This document shows, one piece after another, positions 34,316-44,612 of a stretch of DNA of 64,000 nt; position 1 is the stretch's first letter, and each line of letters begins with the position of its first letter. A program made the translations under genes and the position numbers. Source of the stretch: Frondihabitans sucicola (GTDB taxonomy: Bacteria > Actinomycetota > Actinomycetes > Actinomycetales > Microbacteriaceae); NCBI RefSeq assembly GCF_030296615.1, contig NZ_AP027732.1:2480001-2544000 (forward strand). The letters are read 5' to 3'. The notes under the pieces are model-generated. The model did no database searches and was not told the DNA's origin. It worked only from the letters and a program-made list of their open reading frames with translations.

Positions 34316-35626
34316 ATGATCCAGACCACCGATCTCCGCGGGCAGACGCCCAGTCGTCGCGAGCTCCTCGCGCTCATTCCCCGCGCCACCGTCGACGTGT
34401 CCGTCGCGACCGAGGCTGCAGCGGCGCTCATCGAGGCCGTTCGCGCCGGCGGGTCGAGCGCGTTGTTCGAGCAGGCCGAGCGCTTCGACCGTGTCCGGCC
34501 CGCGGCCCTCCGTGTTCCCGCCGCCGACATCGCCGCCGCCGCCGACGCACTCGAGCCGCTCGTGCGAGCGGCACTCGTCGAGTCGATCGCGCGGGTCACC
34601 GCCTCGAGTGCCGCCCAGGTTCCGGCTCCGCAGACGACGCACCCGGCACCGGGTGCCACCGTCGTGCAGCGTTGGCAGCCCGTCGCGCGCGCCGGCGTCT
34701 ACGTTCCGGGCGGCAAGGCGGTCTATCCGTCGAGTGTGGTCATGAACGTCGTGCCGGCACAGGTGGCGGGGGTGTCGTCCATCGCCCTCGCGTCTCCCGC
34801 TCAGGCGGCCTTCGGCGGATCGGTCCACCCCACGATCCTGGGGGCCGCCGGCCTCTTGGGCATCGACGAGGTGTACGCGATCGGCGGCGCAGGCGCGATC
34901 GGCGCGCTCGCCTACGGGGTCGCCGACCTGGGTCTCGAACCCGTCCAGGTCATCTCGGGTCCGGGCAACAACTTCGTCGCGGCCGCCAAGCGCCTCGTCC
35001 GCGGCAGCGTCGGCATCGACGCCGAAGCGGGCGCGACCGAGATCCTGGTCATCGCCGACGCCGAGGCCGACGCGACACTCGTCGCCGTCGACCTGATCAG
35101 CCAGGCCGAACACGACGAACAGGCCGCCGCCCTCCTGGTGACCGATTCGGCAGCTCTCGGCTCGGCCGTCGCTGCCGAGATCGCCCGGCTCGCCCCGCTC
35201 ACCGCAAGCGCCGAGCGCGTCGCCGTCTCCCTCGCCGGGCCGCAGTCCGCCATCGTGCTGGTCGACGACCTCGCGGCCGCCGCGGCCTTCAGTAACGCCT
35301 ATGGGCCAGAGCACCTCGAGATCCAGACCCGCGACGACGATGCCGTCCTCGCCCTGATCGAGAACGCCGGTGCGATCTTCGTGGGTCCGCACACGCCGGT
35401 CAGTCTCGGTGACTACCTCGCCGGCTCCAACCACGTCCTGCCGACGGGAGGCCAGGCTCGGTTCTCCTCCGGGCTGGGTGCGTACACGTTCCTCCGACCG
35501 CAGCAGATCGTCCGCTACGCGGCCGAACCGCTGGCCGACGTGGCCGAACGCCTCGTCGCCCTGTCTCGCGCAGAACTGCTGCCCGCGCACGGCGAAGCGG
35601 TCGCAGCGCGCTTCGAGCGGCCCTAG
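34316..35626 (+). CDS. hisD: histidinol dehydrogenase
   Basis: Zinc- and NAD-dependent enzyme of the last two steps of histidine synthesis (histidinol to histidine) in the cytosol. 436 residues, full length. Visible: [47 protein letters not shown] (zinc-binding Gln/His), AYGPEHLEI (catalytic Glu-His), and [13 protein letters not shown] near the C-terminus. The ATG at 34316 lies 9 bases after TAGGCT. In this window it stands alone without other his genes; nrdR follows 68 bases later. Confidence 0.96.
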   Translation: MIQTTDLRGQTPSRRELLALIPRATVDVSVATEAAAALIEAVRAGGSSALFEQAERFDRVRPAALRVPAADIAAAADALEPLVRAALVESIARVTASSAAQVPAPQTTHPAPGATVVQRWQPVARAGVYVPGGKAVYPSSVVMNVVPAQVAGVSSIALASPAQAAFGGSVHPTILGAAGLLGIDEVYAIGGAGAIGALAYGVADLGLEPVQVISGPGNNFVAAAKRLVRGSVGIDAEAGATEILVIADAEADATLVAVDLISQAEHDEQAAALLVTDSAALGSAVAAEIARLAPLTASAERVAVSLAGPQSAIVLVDDLAAAAAFSNAYGPEHLEIQTRDDDAVLALIENAGAIFVGPHTPVSLGDYLAGSNHVLPTGGQARFSSGLGAYTFLRPQQIVRYAAEPLADVAERLVALSRAELLPAHGEAVAARFERP

Positions 35627-35694
35627 CGACATCGATCTGTCCCGCCCGCAGCCACCACCGACGCCGAAGCCCGGCACGATATCCTGAGGCCACC

Positions 35695-36183
35695 ATGTTC
35701 TGCCCCTTCTGCCGTCATCCCGACTCTCGAGTCGTCGACTCCCGCACCAGCGACGACGGCACCTCGATCCGCAGGCGCCGGCAGTGCCCCAACTGCGGCC
35801 GCCGTTTCTCGACCACCGAGACGGCGAGTCTCGCCGTGATCAAGCGCAACGGCGTGCTCGAACCGTTCAGCCGCGAGAAGATCATCTCGGGGGTCCGCAA
35901 GGCGTGCCAGGGCCGTCCCGTCACCGACGGCGACCTCGCACAGCTCGCGCAGAAGGTCGAAGAGGCGGTCCGGGCCAGCGGCGCGTCGCAGATCGATGCG
36001 AATGAGGTGGGGCTCGCGATCCTGCCCCCTCTTCGCGACCTCGACGAGGTGGCCTACCTGAGGTTCGCGAGCGTCTACCAGGCGTTCGAATCGCTCGACG
36101 ACTTCGAGGAGTCGATCAAGACCCTCAGACAGGATCACGCGAACAAACAGACGACCACGGGTTCCGCGGCGGCCGACCGGTGA
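35695..36183 (+). CDS. nrdR: transcriptional repressor NrdR
   Basis: 162-residue repressor of ribonucleotide reductase genes that senses ATP/dATP. N-terminal zinc ribbon (C3, C6, C31, C34) followed by RRFSTTE, and an ATP-cone (about 46-136) with [19 protein letters not shown]. Its target nrd genes are not in this window. The stop overlaps the pyrD start (GTGA). The tail after the ATP-cone is Thr/Ala-rich. Confidence 0.95.
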   Translation: MFCPFCRHPDSRVVDSRTSDDGTSIRRRRQCPNCGRRFSTTETASLAVIKRNGVLEPFSREKIISGVRKACQGRPVTDGDLAQLAQKVEEAVRASGASQIDANEVGLAILPPLRDLDEVAYLRFASVYQAFESLDDFEESIKTLRQDHANKQTTTGSAAADR

Positions 36184-37247
36184 CCTCCCCGACCGACCCC
36201 TCCCGCACCGGCCTCTACGCCTTCGTCTTCAAGACGCTCTTCGTCCGGATGGACCCGGAGAACGCCCACCACTTCGCTTTTCGATTCATCCGCGCGGTGC
36301 CCAAGATCGTCGGTGTCCGCACAGCGGTTCGGCGCCTGACCCGGCCGCACCGTTCGCTCCGCGTCCAGACGCTCGGCCTGACGTTCCCGTCGCCGTTCGG
36401 CGTCGCAGCGGGGTTCGACAAAGACGCGCGCGGCATCGCCGGCCTCGGCGTGCTCGGCTTCGGCCACGTCGAAGTCGGCACGATCACGGCCAAGGCTCAG
36501 CCCGGCAACGACCGCCCCCGCCTGTTCCGCCTCGTCGCCGACCGCGCCGTGGTCAACCGCATGGGCTTCAACAACGGCGGTGCGGTCAAAGCGGCCGGAG
36601 AGGTCGGGCGCGCGCGTCATCAGCGGCACCGGCCGGTCATCGGTGTCAACATCGGCAAAAGCCGTGTGGTCGAGGTCGACGACGCCGTCGACGACTATCT
36701 CGTCTCGACTCGTCTGCTCGCACCGCTGGCCGACTATCTGGCCGTGAACGTCTCGTCGCCCAACACTCCGGGCCTTCGTGGGCTCCAAGAGATCGACAAG
36801 CTGCTGCCGCTCCTCACGGCCGTTCGAGACGCGGCCGGCAAGACGCCCGTCCTGGTGAAGATCGCCCCCGACCTCGACGACGACGCTGTCCGCGACGTGT
36901 CGCAGCTGGTCATCGACCTCGGGCTCTCCGGCATCATCGCGACGAACACGACCATCTCGCGCGACGGCCTCGTCTCGTCACCCGGCACCGTCGAAGCCGC
37001 GGGTGCGGGCGGAGTCTCCGGTGCACCGGTCGCCGCGCGCTCTCTCGAAGTGCTCACGATCATCCGCAGTGTCGTTCCGGACGAGCTCTGTGTGATCTCG
37101 GTCGGCGGTGTCTTCACGGCCGCCGACGTCCACGAGCGTCTCCGGGCCGGAGCAACGCTGGTGCAGGGCTACACGGGCTTCCTCTACCTCGGTCCGCTGT
37201 GGGCCAGGCAGATCAACCGTGGCCTGCTCGCCCTGCGAAAGAAGTAG
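36180..37247 (+). CDS. pyrD: quinone-dependent dihydroorotate dehydrogenase (class 2)
   Basis: Fourth step of pyrimidine synthesis; passes electrons from dihydroorotate through FMN to membrane quinones. 355 residues. The N-terminal membrane-associating helices ([20 protein letters not shown]) mark class 2. Also seen: [24 protein letters not shown], the catalytic serine in [29 protein letters not shown] and the phosphate-binding [15 protein letters not shown] start overlaps the nrdR stop, so both may be co-translated. Confidence 0.95.
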   Translation: MTSPTDPSRTGLYAFVFKTLFVRMDPENAHHFAFRFIRAVPKIVGVRTAVRRLTRPHRSLRVQTLGLTFPSPFGVAAGFDKDARGIAGLGVLGFGHVEVGTITAKAQPGNDRPRLFRLVADRAVVNRMGFNNGGAVKAAGEVGRARHQRHRPVIGVNIGKSRVVEVDDAVDDYLVSTRLLAPLADYLAVNVSSPNTPGLRGLQEIDKLLPLLTAVRDAAGKTPVLVKIAPDLDDDAVRDVSQLVIDLGLSGIIATNTTISRDGLVSSPGTVEAAGAGGVSGAPVAARSLEVLTIIRSVVPDELCVISVGGVFTAADVHERLRAGATLVQGYTGFLYLGPLWARQINRGLLALRKK

Positions 37248-37459
37248 CGCCCGTTCTCTGCGGAAGCAGAGCAACTGCCACCGGCACGCTGCCGACGGGT
37301 GGGGCGTCCTGCTGTCGTGGGAAGCCGCGAAGCTGCGACTTCGCAGACTTCTGTCGGAGCCTCCGGGGTGGCGGAACGACACGCCGCTGACGAGCACCGG
37401 ATCCTGCTCCTAACCGGAGGCCGCGAAGCTGCGACCACACGTCTCCTGAGAGAGCAGGG
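37248..37459. other. non-coding gap with direct repeat and small hairpin
   Basis: No convincing gene. A 16-bp exact direct repeat (37324-37339 and 37420-37435) is present, and a 6-bp stem with 2-base loop (37333-37346) overlaps the first copy. It separates the convergent pyrD and DUF3043 genes and may contain terminators; no T tract is seen. Confidence 0.6.
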
Positions 37460-38026
37460 TCACGCCGGGAACTGCCCCCGCTTCACCTGCGGCTTCGGGA
37501 GGCGCATCGGCTTGAGCTGGAGCGCGCGCATCGCGGCGTACCAGCGGAGACCCGACTCGACCTTGTCGGCGCCGTATTTGGCGCCGAGCTTGCCGCGGAT
37601 GCGCTGGCCGACGAGCAGGCAGTCGATGATGGCCACCAGGAAGTAGACCCACAGGATCACGAGCGTGATCGACGAGGCGTTCGGGATGATGCTGAGGATG
37701 ATGACGATCACCATGATCGGAATCATCGCCTCGCCGACGCTGTAGCGGGCGTCGACGTAGTCACGGACGAACTTGCGCTGGGGACCCTTGTCTCGGCTCG
37801 GGAGGAATTTCTCCTCGCCGTTGGCCAGGCCGACGCGGGCGCGGTTGCGTTGTTCGGCGACACGGTCGCGCTGCGCCTTCTGGGCCTCTTTGCCCTTGGC
37901 GACCAGCGGCCGGAGATTGGCGGCTTCGCGCTCTTTGCGCGTGGGGGTGGGACGGCCCTTACCTGACTGCGGGGCTGCGCTGCCCTCGGTCGAGTTGTCG
38001 GGGGAGATGATGGGTGCCTTGGCCAC
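37460..38026 (-). CDS. DUF3043 membrane protein
   Basis: About 188 residues. Long charged cytoplasmic N-terminus (GRPTPTRKEREAANLRPL, the conserved DUF3043 start), two membrane spans (about 98-117 and 119-140), and a basic tail after GAKYGADKVESGLRWYAAMRALQLKPMR. Function is unknown. GTG start at 38026 preceded by AAGGATC; a longer reading from 38071 would place the start inside the opposing promoter, so I reject it. Divergent from the M20 peptidase gene. Confidence 0.85.
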   Translation of the reverse strand: MAKAPIISPDNSTEGSAAPQSGKGRPTPTRKEREAANLRPLVAKGKEAQKAQRDRVAEQRNRARVGLANGEEKFLPSRDKGPQRKFVRDYVDARYSVGEAMIPIMVIVIILSIIPNASSITLVILWVYFLVAIIDCLLVGQRIRGKLGAKYGADKVESGLRWYAAMRALQLKPMRLPKPQVKRGQFPA

Positions 38027-38055
38027 GGATGATCCTTGCGTATCGTCGAAGTACC

Positions 38056-38061
38056 TAAGAT
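38056..38061 (+). promoter_or_regulatory. -10 element of the M20 peptidase gene
   Basis: TAAGAT ends 8 bases before the ATG; no Shine-Dalgarno, so the message is probably leaderless. TTGCGT (38036-38041) is a possible -35 but with short (14-base) spacing. Confidence 0.4.
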
Positions 38062-38069
38062 TACCTGTC

Positions 38070-39483
38070 ATGACTGAGTCCTCCTACCCTGTGACCGCGA
38101 CCGACCCGGAACTCGCAGGAAGAATCCGGGAGAGCGTCCAGGGGGCCCTCCCGTCGTCGATCGCCGATCTCTCGTCGCTGGTGCGGATCCCGTCCGTGTC
38201 GTGGGATTCCTTCGATCCTGCCGAGGTCGTCCGGAGCTCCGATGCCGTCAGGGCCCTCGTCGAGAGCACGGGTCTGTTCGACAGCGTGACGACGAGCCGG
38301 GCTCCGATCGAGGGCGACGTCCTCGGCCACCCGGCGGTGCTCGCCGTGCGGAAGGCGCGAAACGGCCGTCCCACCGTGCTGCTCTACGCGCACCACGACG
38401 TGCAGCCGCAGGGCCACGCCGAACTCTGGGAGACCGCGCCGTTCGAGCCGACGGTCCGCGGCGACCGGCTCTACGGCCGCGGCGCCTCCGACGACAAGGC
38501 GGGCGTCATGACTCACGTCGCAGCTCTCCGCGCCGTCCAGGACGTGCTCGGGGACGACCTGCAGGTCGGTGTCGTCGTCTTCATCGAGGGGAGGAGGAGT
38601 TCGGTTCGCGCTCCTTCACGAACTTCCTCGCCCAGCATCGGGAGGAGCTCGCCGCCGATCTCATCGTCGTGGCGGACGCGGACAACCCGTCGACGACCGT
38701 TCCAGGCCTCACCGTCGGTCTTCGCGGGAACGTGACCTTCAAGCTCACGGTGCGGACGCTGTCGCACGCGTCGCACTCGGGCATGAACGGGGAGCGGTTC
38801 CCGACGGGATGCTCGCCATGATCAGACTCCTCGGCACCCTGCACGACGACGCAGGATCGGTGGCGGTCGCCGGCCTGACCGGTCGCGACACGGGCGACTA
38901 CCCCGAGTACGCCGAGGCGCAACTCCGCGACGAGACCGGCCTGCTCGACGGCGTCTCGCCGATCGGCACCGGGCACATCCTGAGCCGCCTGTGGTCGAAG
39001 CCCTCGATCACCGTCACGGGAATCGACGCGCCGACGGTCCTGAACGCCTCCAACACGTTGAGCCCCGAGATCTCCGTCAAGATCAGCGCCCGCGTCGCGC
39101 CCGGCCAGACCGCCGCCGACGCCTTCGAGGCCCTCGAGAAGCACCTGCACGAACACGCTCCGTTCGGCGCTCACGTCTCGATCACCGACGTCGATCGCGG
39201 CAACGCGTTCCTCGTCGACACCTCCGGCTGGGGTGTGGCAGAGGGGCTCCAGGCTCTCGAGGAAGGCTGGGGCGCCCCCGCGCAGCAGGTGGGTGCCGGC
39301 GGCTCCATCCCGTTCATCGCCGACCTCGCCGAGGTCTTTCCGGAGGCGCAGATCCTGGTCACCGGAGTCGAGGACCCCGACACCCGCGCTCACAGCCCGA
39401 ACGAGTCGCAGCACCTCGGCGTCTTCCACCGGTCGATCCTGAGCGAAGCGCTTCTGCTGGCAAGGCTCGACTCGCGATCCTGA
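38070..39483 (+). CDS. M20-family metallopeptidase/dipeptidase (two frameshifts)
   Basis: About 471 residues after repair. Zinc-dependent dipeptidase/deacetylase of the M20 family. Zinc ligands: HHDVQPQG (His), GRGASDDKAG (Asp), EGEEEFGS (catalytic and ligand Glu), ADADNPS, and the late AHSPNESQHL His. The central lid/dimerisation domain is present. Two bases are missing: in 38588-38591 (adding G gives IEGEEEFGSRSF) and in 38789-38792 (adding G gives GMNGGAVPDGML). Substrate is not predictable. The ATG at 38070 lies 8 bases after TAAGAT. Confidence 0.88.
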
Positions 39484-39559
39484 CCTGCTTACACTTGAGA
39501 CACCGCGTGATCCTGCGCCATTCGGCTCGCGATCATTCCTCAGCACGAAGGAGGCACCA

Positions 39560-39931
39560 ATGACAGACATTGCAACCGCACCGGCCGAGAAGGTCGACTA
39601 CCCGACGCACGGCGTCGGTCTCTCCGCCACGGCAGCGGGCAAGGTCAAGAGCCTCCTCACGCAGGAGGGTCGCGACGACCTCCGCCTACGTGTCGCCGTC
39701 CAGCCCGGTGGCTGCTCGGGCCTCATCTACCAGCTCTACTTCGACGAGCGACTCCTCGAGAACGACGCGCTTCGCGACTTCGACGGTGTCGAGGTCGTCG
39801 TCGACAAGATGAGCGTCCCGTACCTCGACGGCGCTTCGATCGACTTCGAAGACACCATCGAGAAGCAGGGCTTCACGATCGACAACCCGAACGCCCAGGG
39901 CAGCTGCGCCTGCGGCGACAGCTTCCACTGA
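39560..39931 (+). CDS. erpA: A-type iron-sulfur carrier (ErpA/IscA-like)
   Basis: 123-residue Fe-S cluster carrier that hands clusters to apo-proteins. The three ligand cysteines are in place: C52 (GGCSGL) and C116/C118 (GSCACGDSF). GAAGGAGG precedes the ATG. It lies just ahead of the cytochrome oxidase genes and may serve the Rieske protein or other respiratory enzymes (inference). ErpA versus IscA cannot be separated by motif alone. A clear terminator follows. Confidence 0.92.
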   Translation: MTDIATAPAEKVDYPTHGVGLSATAAGKVKSLLTQEGRDDLRLRVAVQPGGCSGLIYQLYFDERLLENDALRDFDGVEVVVDKMSVPYLDGASIDFEDTIEKQGFTIDNPNAQGSCACGDSFH

Positions 39932-39987
39932 GTCGAATCGGCGACGGCGCTTTCGGCCTTCGTCGAGGCCGCTTCCAGTCAGCGAAG

Positions 39988-40016
39988 GGGAACCATCCAG
40001 GCGGATGGTTCCCTTT
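39988..40016 (+). terminator. rho-independent terminator after the Fe-S carrier gene
   Basis: Perfect 11-bp stem (39988-39998 with 40003-40013), AGGC loop, followed by TTT. Confidence 0.85.
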
Positions 40017-40094
40017 CGTGTTTCCGTCCCGATTTTCGTCTCCACGTCGAGCGAACCGCGCGTCGGGGAGACGAATGCACCCTCTAGCTGCGAG

Positions 40095-40100
40095 TAGGCT
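40095..40100 (+). promoter_or_regulatory. candidate -10 element of the ctaC operon
   Basis: TAGGCT, 86 bases before the ctaC start, in the 255-base gap after the Fe-S carrier gene; would give a leader of about 80 bases. Confidence 0.4.
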
Positions 40101-40186
40101 AAGCATGTTCCCTTTCTTACTGAGAAGCGATGAGCGCTCATGAGAAAGACAACAAGCCCCACAGTTGAGTCATCCGAGAGGTAACA

Positions 40187-41083
40187 GTGCGCTCAAAACG
40201 TCGTCTCCGACTCGCCGCCATTCCCGTGGCAGCAGTCCTGGTTCTCGCCCTCGCTGGGTGTACTCAGCAGCAGCTCCAGGGGTGGCTTCCCACCGAGCCG
40301 GGCACCACGAACCACGTGAACAGCGTCATCGGCCTCTGGGTCACCTCCTGGATCGTTCTCCTCGGCGTCGGAATCATCACGTGGGCGCTCATCATCTGGG
40401 CCGTCGTCGTCTACCGCCGCCGCAAGAGCCAGACCGGCCTTCCCGTGCAGCTGCGCTACAACATGCCGATCGAGATCTTCTACACGATCGTCCCGCTCTT
40501 CCTCGTCCTCGGCTTCTTCTTCTTCACGGCGCGCGACCAGGCCGACATCGAGAAGCCGACCGCGCACCCCGACACGACCATCACGGTCTACGGCAAGCGC
40601 TGGGCCTGGGACTTCAACTACATGGACACCGCTGACAAGAAGAACAGCGTGTACTACCAGGGCATCCAGGCGCAAGAGCTCGGCAACGGCAACGTCGACG
40701 AGTCCAAGCTCCCGGTGCTCTACCTGCCCAAGGGCAAGTCGGTCAAGATCATCCTCAAGTCGCGCGACGTCATTCACTCCTTCTGGGTGGTCGACTTCCT
40801 CTACAAGAAAGACATGATCCCCGGCAAGACGAACTACGAGTACTTCACTCCTCTCAAGGAGGGCACCTTCACCGGCAAGTGCGCCGAGCTCTGCGGTGAG
40901 TACCACTCGCTCATGCTCTTCAACGTGAAGGTCGTGTCGCCGGACGCCTACCAGGCGTACCTCGACAAGCTCCGCCAGGAGGGCAACGTGGGTGACCTGG
41001 GCGACCAGTACAACACCAACACCAACCAGCCCAACAACAAGGCTCCGGTTGCCGCAGGCGCCGACAGCACCTCGAGTAAGTAA
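40187..41083 (+). CDS. ctaC: cytochrome c oxidase subunit II (lipoprotein)
   Basis: CuA-containing subunit of the aa3 oxidase that receives electrons from cytochrome c. 298 residues: lipoprotein signal with lipobox LAGC (Cys25), two membrane spans (about 45-68 and 88-108), and an extracytoplasmic cupredoxin domain with VHSFWV-type HSFWV, and the CuA ligands in [14 protein letters not shown]-terminal Asn/Thr-rich tail follows. GTG start at 40187 with GAGAGGT upstream. First gene of ctaC-ctaD-ctaF. Confidence 0.95.
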   Translation: MRSKRRLRLAAIPVAAVLVLALAGCTQQQLQGWLPTEPGTTNHVNSVIGLWVTSWIVLLGVGIITWALIIWAVVVYRRRKSQTGLPVQLRYNMPIEIFYTIVPLFLVLGFFFFTARDQADIEKPTAHPDTTITVYGKRWAWDFNYMDTADKKNSVYYQGIQAQELGNGNVDESKLPVLYLPKGKSVKIILKSRDVIHSFWVVDFLYKKDMIPGKTNYEYFTPLKEGTFTGKCAELCGEYHSLMLFNVKVVSPDAYQAYLDKLRQEGNVGDLGDQYNTNTNQPNNKAPVAAGADSTSSK

Positions 41084-41098
41084 GGCAGGCAGCATTCG

Positions 41099-42843
41099 AT
41101 GAGCTCAGCCACTGCAACCCGTCCTGCCACCGGCGGCCAGTCGTCCGGTCAGAACTTCAACACGACCCGTGTCGGCCGCAAGGGCAACACCGTCGTCCGG
41201 TGGGTCACCTCCACCGACCACAAGGTGCTCGGGTACATGTACCTGATCACCTCGTTCATCTACTTCCTGGTGGCCGGCGTCATGGCGCTCGTCATCCGCG
41301 CGCAGCTGTTCGAGCCCGGCCTGTCGGTCGTGGCCACGAAAGAGCAGTACAACCAGCTGTTCACCATGCACGGCACGATCATGTTGCTCCTGTTCGCGAC
41401 GCCTCTGTTCTCCGGATTCGCCAACGCGATCATGCCGCTGCAGATCGGTGCCCCCGACGTGGCCTTCCTCGCCTCAACGGTTTCGCGTTCTGGCTGTACT
41501 TTTTCGGAGCCCTCGTCGTCATCGCCGGCTTCCTCACCCCGCAGGGTGCCGCGTCCTTCGGCTGGTTCGCCTACGCGCCGCTCTCGGATACGACGTTCAC
41601 ACCCGGGTTGGGCGGTAATCTTTGGGTCTTCGGCCTCGCGCTGACGGGATTCTCGACCATTCTCGGTGGCGTCAACTTCATCACCACGATCATCACGATG
41701 CGCGCCCCCGGCATGACGATGTTCCGCATGCCGATCTTCACCTGGAACACCCTGGTGACGTCGATCCTGGTCATCATGGCGTTCCCGGTTCTGGCTGCGG
41801 CGCTCTTCGGTCTCGGCTTCGACCGAGTGTTCGATGCCAACGTGTTCAATCCCGCCAACGGGGGAGCGATCCTGTGGCAGCATCTTTTCTGGTTCTTCGG
41901 GCACCCAGAGGTGTACATCATCGCGTTGCCGTTCTTCGGTATCGTCTCCGAAGTCTTCCCGGTCTTCAGCCGCAAGCCGATCTTCGGTTACAAGACGCTG
42001 ATCTACGCGACCATCGCCATCGCCGCCCTGTCCGTGACCGTGTGGGCCCACCACATGTACGTCACCGGTTCGGTCCTGCTGCCGTTCTTCTCGCTGATGA
42101 CCATGCTCATCGCGGTCCCCACGGGCGTGAAGATCTTCAACTGGGTGGGCACGATGTGGCGAGGCTCGATCACCTTCGAGACTCCGATGCTCTGGGCGAT
42201 CGGCTTCCTGATCACCTTCACCTTCGGTGGTCTCACCGGTGTCATCCTCGCGTCGCCGCCCCTCGACTTCCACGTGTCCGACTCGTACTTCGTCGTGGCG
42301 CACTTCCACTACGTCGTCTTCGGCACCGTCGTCTTCGCCATGTTCTCCGGCTTCTACTTCTGGTGGCCGAAATGGACGGGCAAGATGCTCAACGAGCGTC
42401 TCGGCAAGGTCCACTTCTGGCTGCTGTTCATCGGCTTCCACACCACGTTCCTCATTCAGCACTGGCTCGGCGTCCTGGGCATGCCTCGTCGGTACGCGAC
42501 CTACCAACCGGAAGACGGCTTCACCTGGATGAATCAGCTGTCGACCACCGGCGCCATGCTGCTCGGAGTGTCGATGCTGCCGTTCATTTACAACGTGTAC
42601 ATCACGGCTCGCCTGGCGCCCAAGGTGCAGGTGAACGACCCCTGGGGTTACGGCCGCTCGCTCGAGTGGGCGACGTCCTGCCCGCCGCCTCGCCACAACT
42701 TCACGTCGATCCCTCGTATCCGTTCGGAGTCGCCCGCGTTCGACCTGAACCACCCGGAGGCTGGTCTGCCCGTCGGCATCGGCCCGTTGAAAGACGCACC
42801 CGATACGCCCACCTATGACGCGGCGCAAGAGAGAGTGAAGTAG
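41099..42843 (+). CDS. ctaD: cytochrome c oxidase subunit I (frameshifted)
   Basis: Catalytic haem-copper subunit that reduces oxygen to water and pumps protons. About 581 residues after repair, twelve spans. Visible: the haem a ligand His in [24 protein letters not shown] (CuB His and Tyr crosslink), WAHHMYVTG (CuB His pair), HFHYVVFGT (haem ligands), and YNVYITARL. The break is at 41467-41468, where one missing C turns [18 protein letters not shown] into two frames. ATG at 41099, 15 bases after ctaC. Confidence 0.94.
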
Positions 42844-42850
42844 TCCGTCC

Positions 42851-43273
42851 ATGAGAGCGCAATCGAACATCTTCTGGGTTCTGGCCGTCTTCTTCTTCGT
42901 CGCAGACGCCGCCTACACGGTGTGGAGCCTCCTCTCCTCCGAGTTCCACGCAGTCGAATGGACCGGAACCCTCGGTATCGGTCTGGCCGGCATCCTGGCT
43001 GTCTTCCTGGGCTTCTACATGAACCGGTCGCACTACGCGCAGACCGGCGAGCTCCCTGAAGACCGCCTCGACGCCGAGATCGACGACGGCGACCCCGAGG
43101 TCGGTTTCTTCAACCCCTACAGCTGGTGGCCGTTCGTCCTGGCCGCTGGTTGCACCCTGTGCTTCCTGGCCCTGGCCGTGGGCATCTGGATGATCTTCTT
43201 CGGGGCTGCGATCACCGCAGTCGCCCTGGTCGGTTGGGTGTACGAGAACTACCGCGGCGTCTACCGCCACTAG
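42851..43273 (+). CDS. ctaF: cytochrome c oxidase subunit IV (actinobacterial type)
   Basis: 140-residue membrane subunit of the actinobacterial aa3 oxidase with four spans (about 8-28, 38-57, 92-112, 115-133). The conserved FNPYSWWPF stretch before the third span is typical of CtaF. It stabilises the bc1-aa3 supercomplex. ATG 42851 comes 7 bases after ctaD. A strong terminator follows. Confidence 0.92.
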   Translation: MRAQSNIFWVLAVFFFVADAAYTVWSLLSSEFHAVEWTGTLGIGLAGILAVFLGFYMNRSHYAQTGELPEDRLDAEIDDGDPEVGFFNPYSWWPFVLAAGCTLCFLALAVGIWMIFFGAAITAVALVGWVYENYRGVYRH

Positions 43274-43293
43274 GCGTCAGCGGCTCTGGCTCT

Positions 43294-43326
43294 GCGGGGC
43301 ATCACCTTCGGGTGGTGCCCCGCTTT
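43294..43326 (+). terminator. rho-independent terminator after ctaF
   Basis: 13-bp stem (43294-43306 with 43311-43323, one G-T wobble), TTCG tetraloop, then TTT. Confidence 0.9.
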
Positions 43327-43808
43327 CGTGTCTGCCGGCGGGGGAGTGGTGTGGCCAATGCCGGTGAACGGCTCGGGCATCGGCCTGCGCCCGGCGCGGG
43401 CAAGGGCGAATCCGGTGCCGCTCACGCCGAAGGACTCGGTCTCTCCCGCAGCGCTTCGATCGCTCTCATCGACGGTCACCACACCGACCGCTGGGGTGGC
43501 CCAGCTCTCGAAGAATACCACCGCTTGGCTGGCTCAACGCCGTCAACGCCGTCAACGCCGTCAGTGCCTTCACGACCGCCGCCGGAAGGGGTCCCGAGCT
43601 GCTGTGCGATGACGATCTTCGGGAAGCCGACGAATCAACGCCCAATCTTCCAAAGTGATCACCCATCCAATCGTGGATTCAAGTGCTCACTTTTCGACCG
43701 TCACAACTGCTCAGTTTTCAAGCGTCACCGACAGCTCGTGTCAGAGACTCCGTCGGATGATTCCTTTGCCGGGGCGAGAACGAATTGCGTGGGCGGCAGA
43801 ATGGTCCA
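43327..43808. other. gene-free stretch with repeats before the GNAT gene
   Basis: No supportable gene. The left part is ordinary high-GC sequence containing three copies of a 9-bp unit (43534-43560). From about 43610 the base composition becomes clearly more AT-rich, and this runs on through the GNAT gene. A 24-bp-spaced imperfect repeat lies at 43684-43728. Small open frames here have poor codon use and no family resemblance. Confidence 0.6.
43684..43728. repeat. paired 21-bp repeats, possible IS21-type end remnant
   Basis: 43684-43704 and 43708-43728 agree at 18 of 21 positions (pattern TGCTCA-N-TTTTC...GTCAC). Closely spaced 20-bp repeats of this kind occur at the ends of IS21-family elements in actinobacteria; no transposase gene is present, so at most this is a remnant. 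Confidence 0.4.
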
Positions 43809-44612
43809 ATGGTCAACGACGAAACAGATGTGTATGCCCGATTTTTAGCGAAGTATGACGAGCAACTTCGGACTGATGCGGAGACCCCCAGCGCTATTCA
43901 GGTCACCCGGCAAGGGCTCCTTCGCTTAGTGACCTTCGCGGGCGGTCGCGGCTTCATTACTTACCAGCATCTCGGCGACGTCGACGCAGTAGTGATTCGG
44001 GGGCTTGTTTCCGAAGCTTTGGACTATTTTCGCTCGGACGAAAGTATTGACCGGGTTGAGTGGAAGTCTCGGGGTCATGATTTCGCGCCGGGCCTGCATG
44101 AAGCTTTGCTGGAACACGGCTTCATTCCGGAGGAACCTGAGTCGATAATGATCGGCGAAGCTAAGCGCCTCGCTGTCGATGTTCCCCTCCCGAAGCAGGT
44201 AACTCTGCGGCAGGTAACCGCGGAGTCAGATGTGCGTGCCATGAGCGCCATGCAAGACGAGGTGTTTGGTGATCCCGTCTCTCAGGAGATGGCCGACGCC
44301 TTACTTCGGCGGCTTTCGTTGGCTGACGGGATGGAGCTATGGATTGCCGAGGCAGGGGACGAGATTGTGACCGCAGGCCGTCTCGAACCGGTTCGGGATT
44401 CAGATTTTGCCGGGATTTGGGGAGGCGCGACCCGAGGCGAATGGCGTGGCCAAGGAATCTACCGAGCCCTGACTGCCGCGCGTGCGCGCTCGGCCATCGC
44501 CGCAGGAAAAACGCTGATCCATAGCGATTCGACCGAATACTCTCGCCCGATTCTCGAACGATCTGGATTCGTTGCCGTGTCAACCACGACCCCTTACCTA
44601 TGGAAAAGATAG
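43809..44612 (+). CDS. GNAT-family N-acetyltransferase
   Basis: 267 residues. The C-terminal half (about 130-265) is a GNAT fold: VTLRQVTAESDVRAM, a LWIAEAGDEIVTAGRLEP strand pair, the acetyl-CoA loop GGATRGEWRGQGIYRAL (the R/Q-x-x-G-x-G/A region), and the SRPILERSGFVAVSTTTPYLW ending. The N-terminal 120 residues are a second, degenerate domain. Substrate is unknown. Base composition is noticeably lower in GC than the flanking respiratory genes, and the gene sits between two convergent core operons, so acquisition by transfer is likely. ATG 43809 is the first good start; the ribosome binding site is poor. Confidence 0.82.
   Translation: MVNDETDVYARFLAKYDEQLRTDAETPSAIQVTRQGLLRLVTFAGGRGFITYQHLGDVDAVVIRGLVSEALDYFRSDESIDRVEWKSRGHDFAPGLHEALLEHGFIPEEPESIMIGEAKRLAVDVPLPKQVTLRQVTAESDVRAMSAMQDEVFGDPVSQEMADALLRRLSLADGMELWIAEAGDEIVTAGRLEPVRDSDFAGIWGGATRGEWRGQGIYRALTAARARSAIAAGKTLIHSDSTEYSRPILERSGFVAVSTTTPYLWKR

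Noticed and set aside
43270-43521. Small minus-strand gene after ctaF
   Set aside because: No family resemblance, no ribosome binding site, overlaps the ctaF terminator.
43328-43612. Plus-strand 94-codon gene before the GNAT gene
   Set aside because: Composition follows the 9-bp repeat (RRQRRQRRQ) and there is no ribosome binding site or homologous-looking segment.
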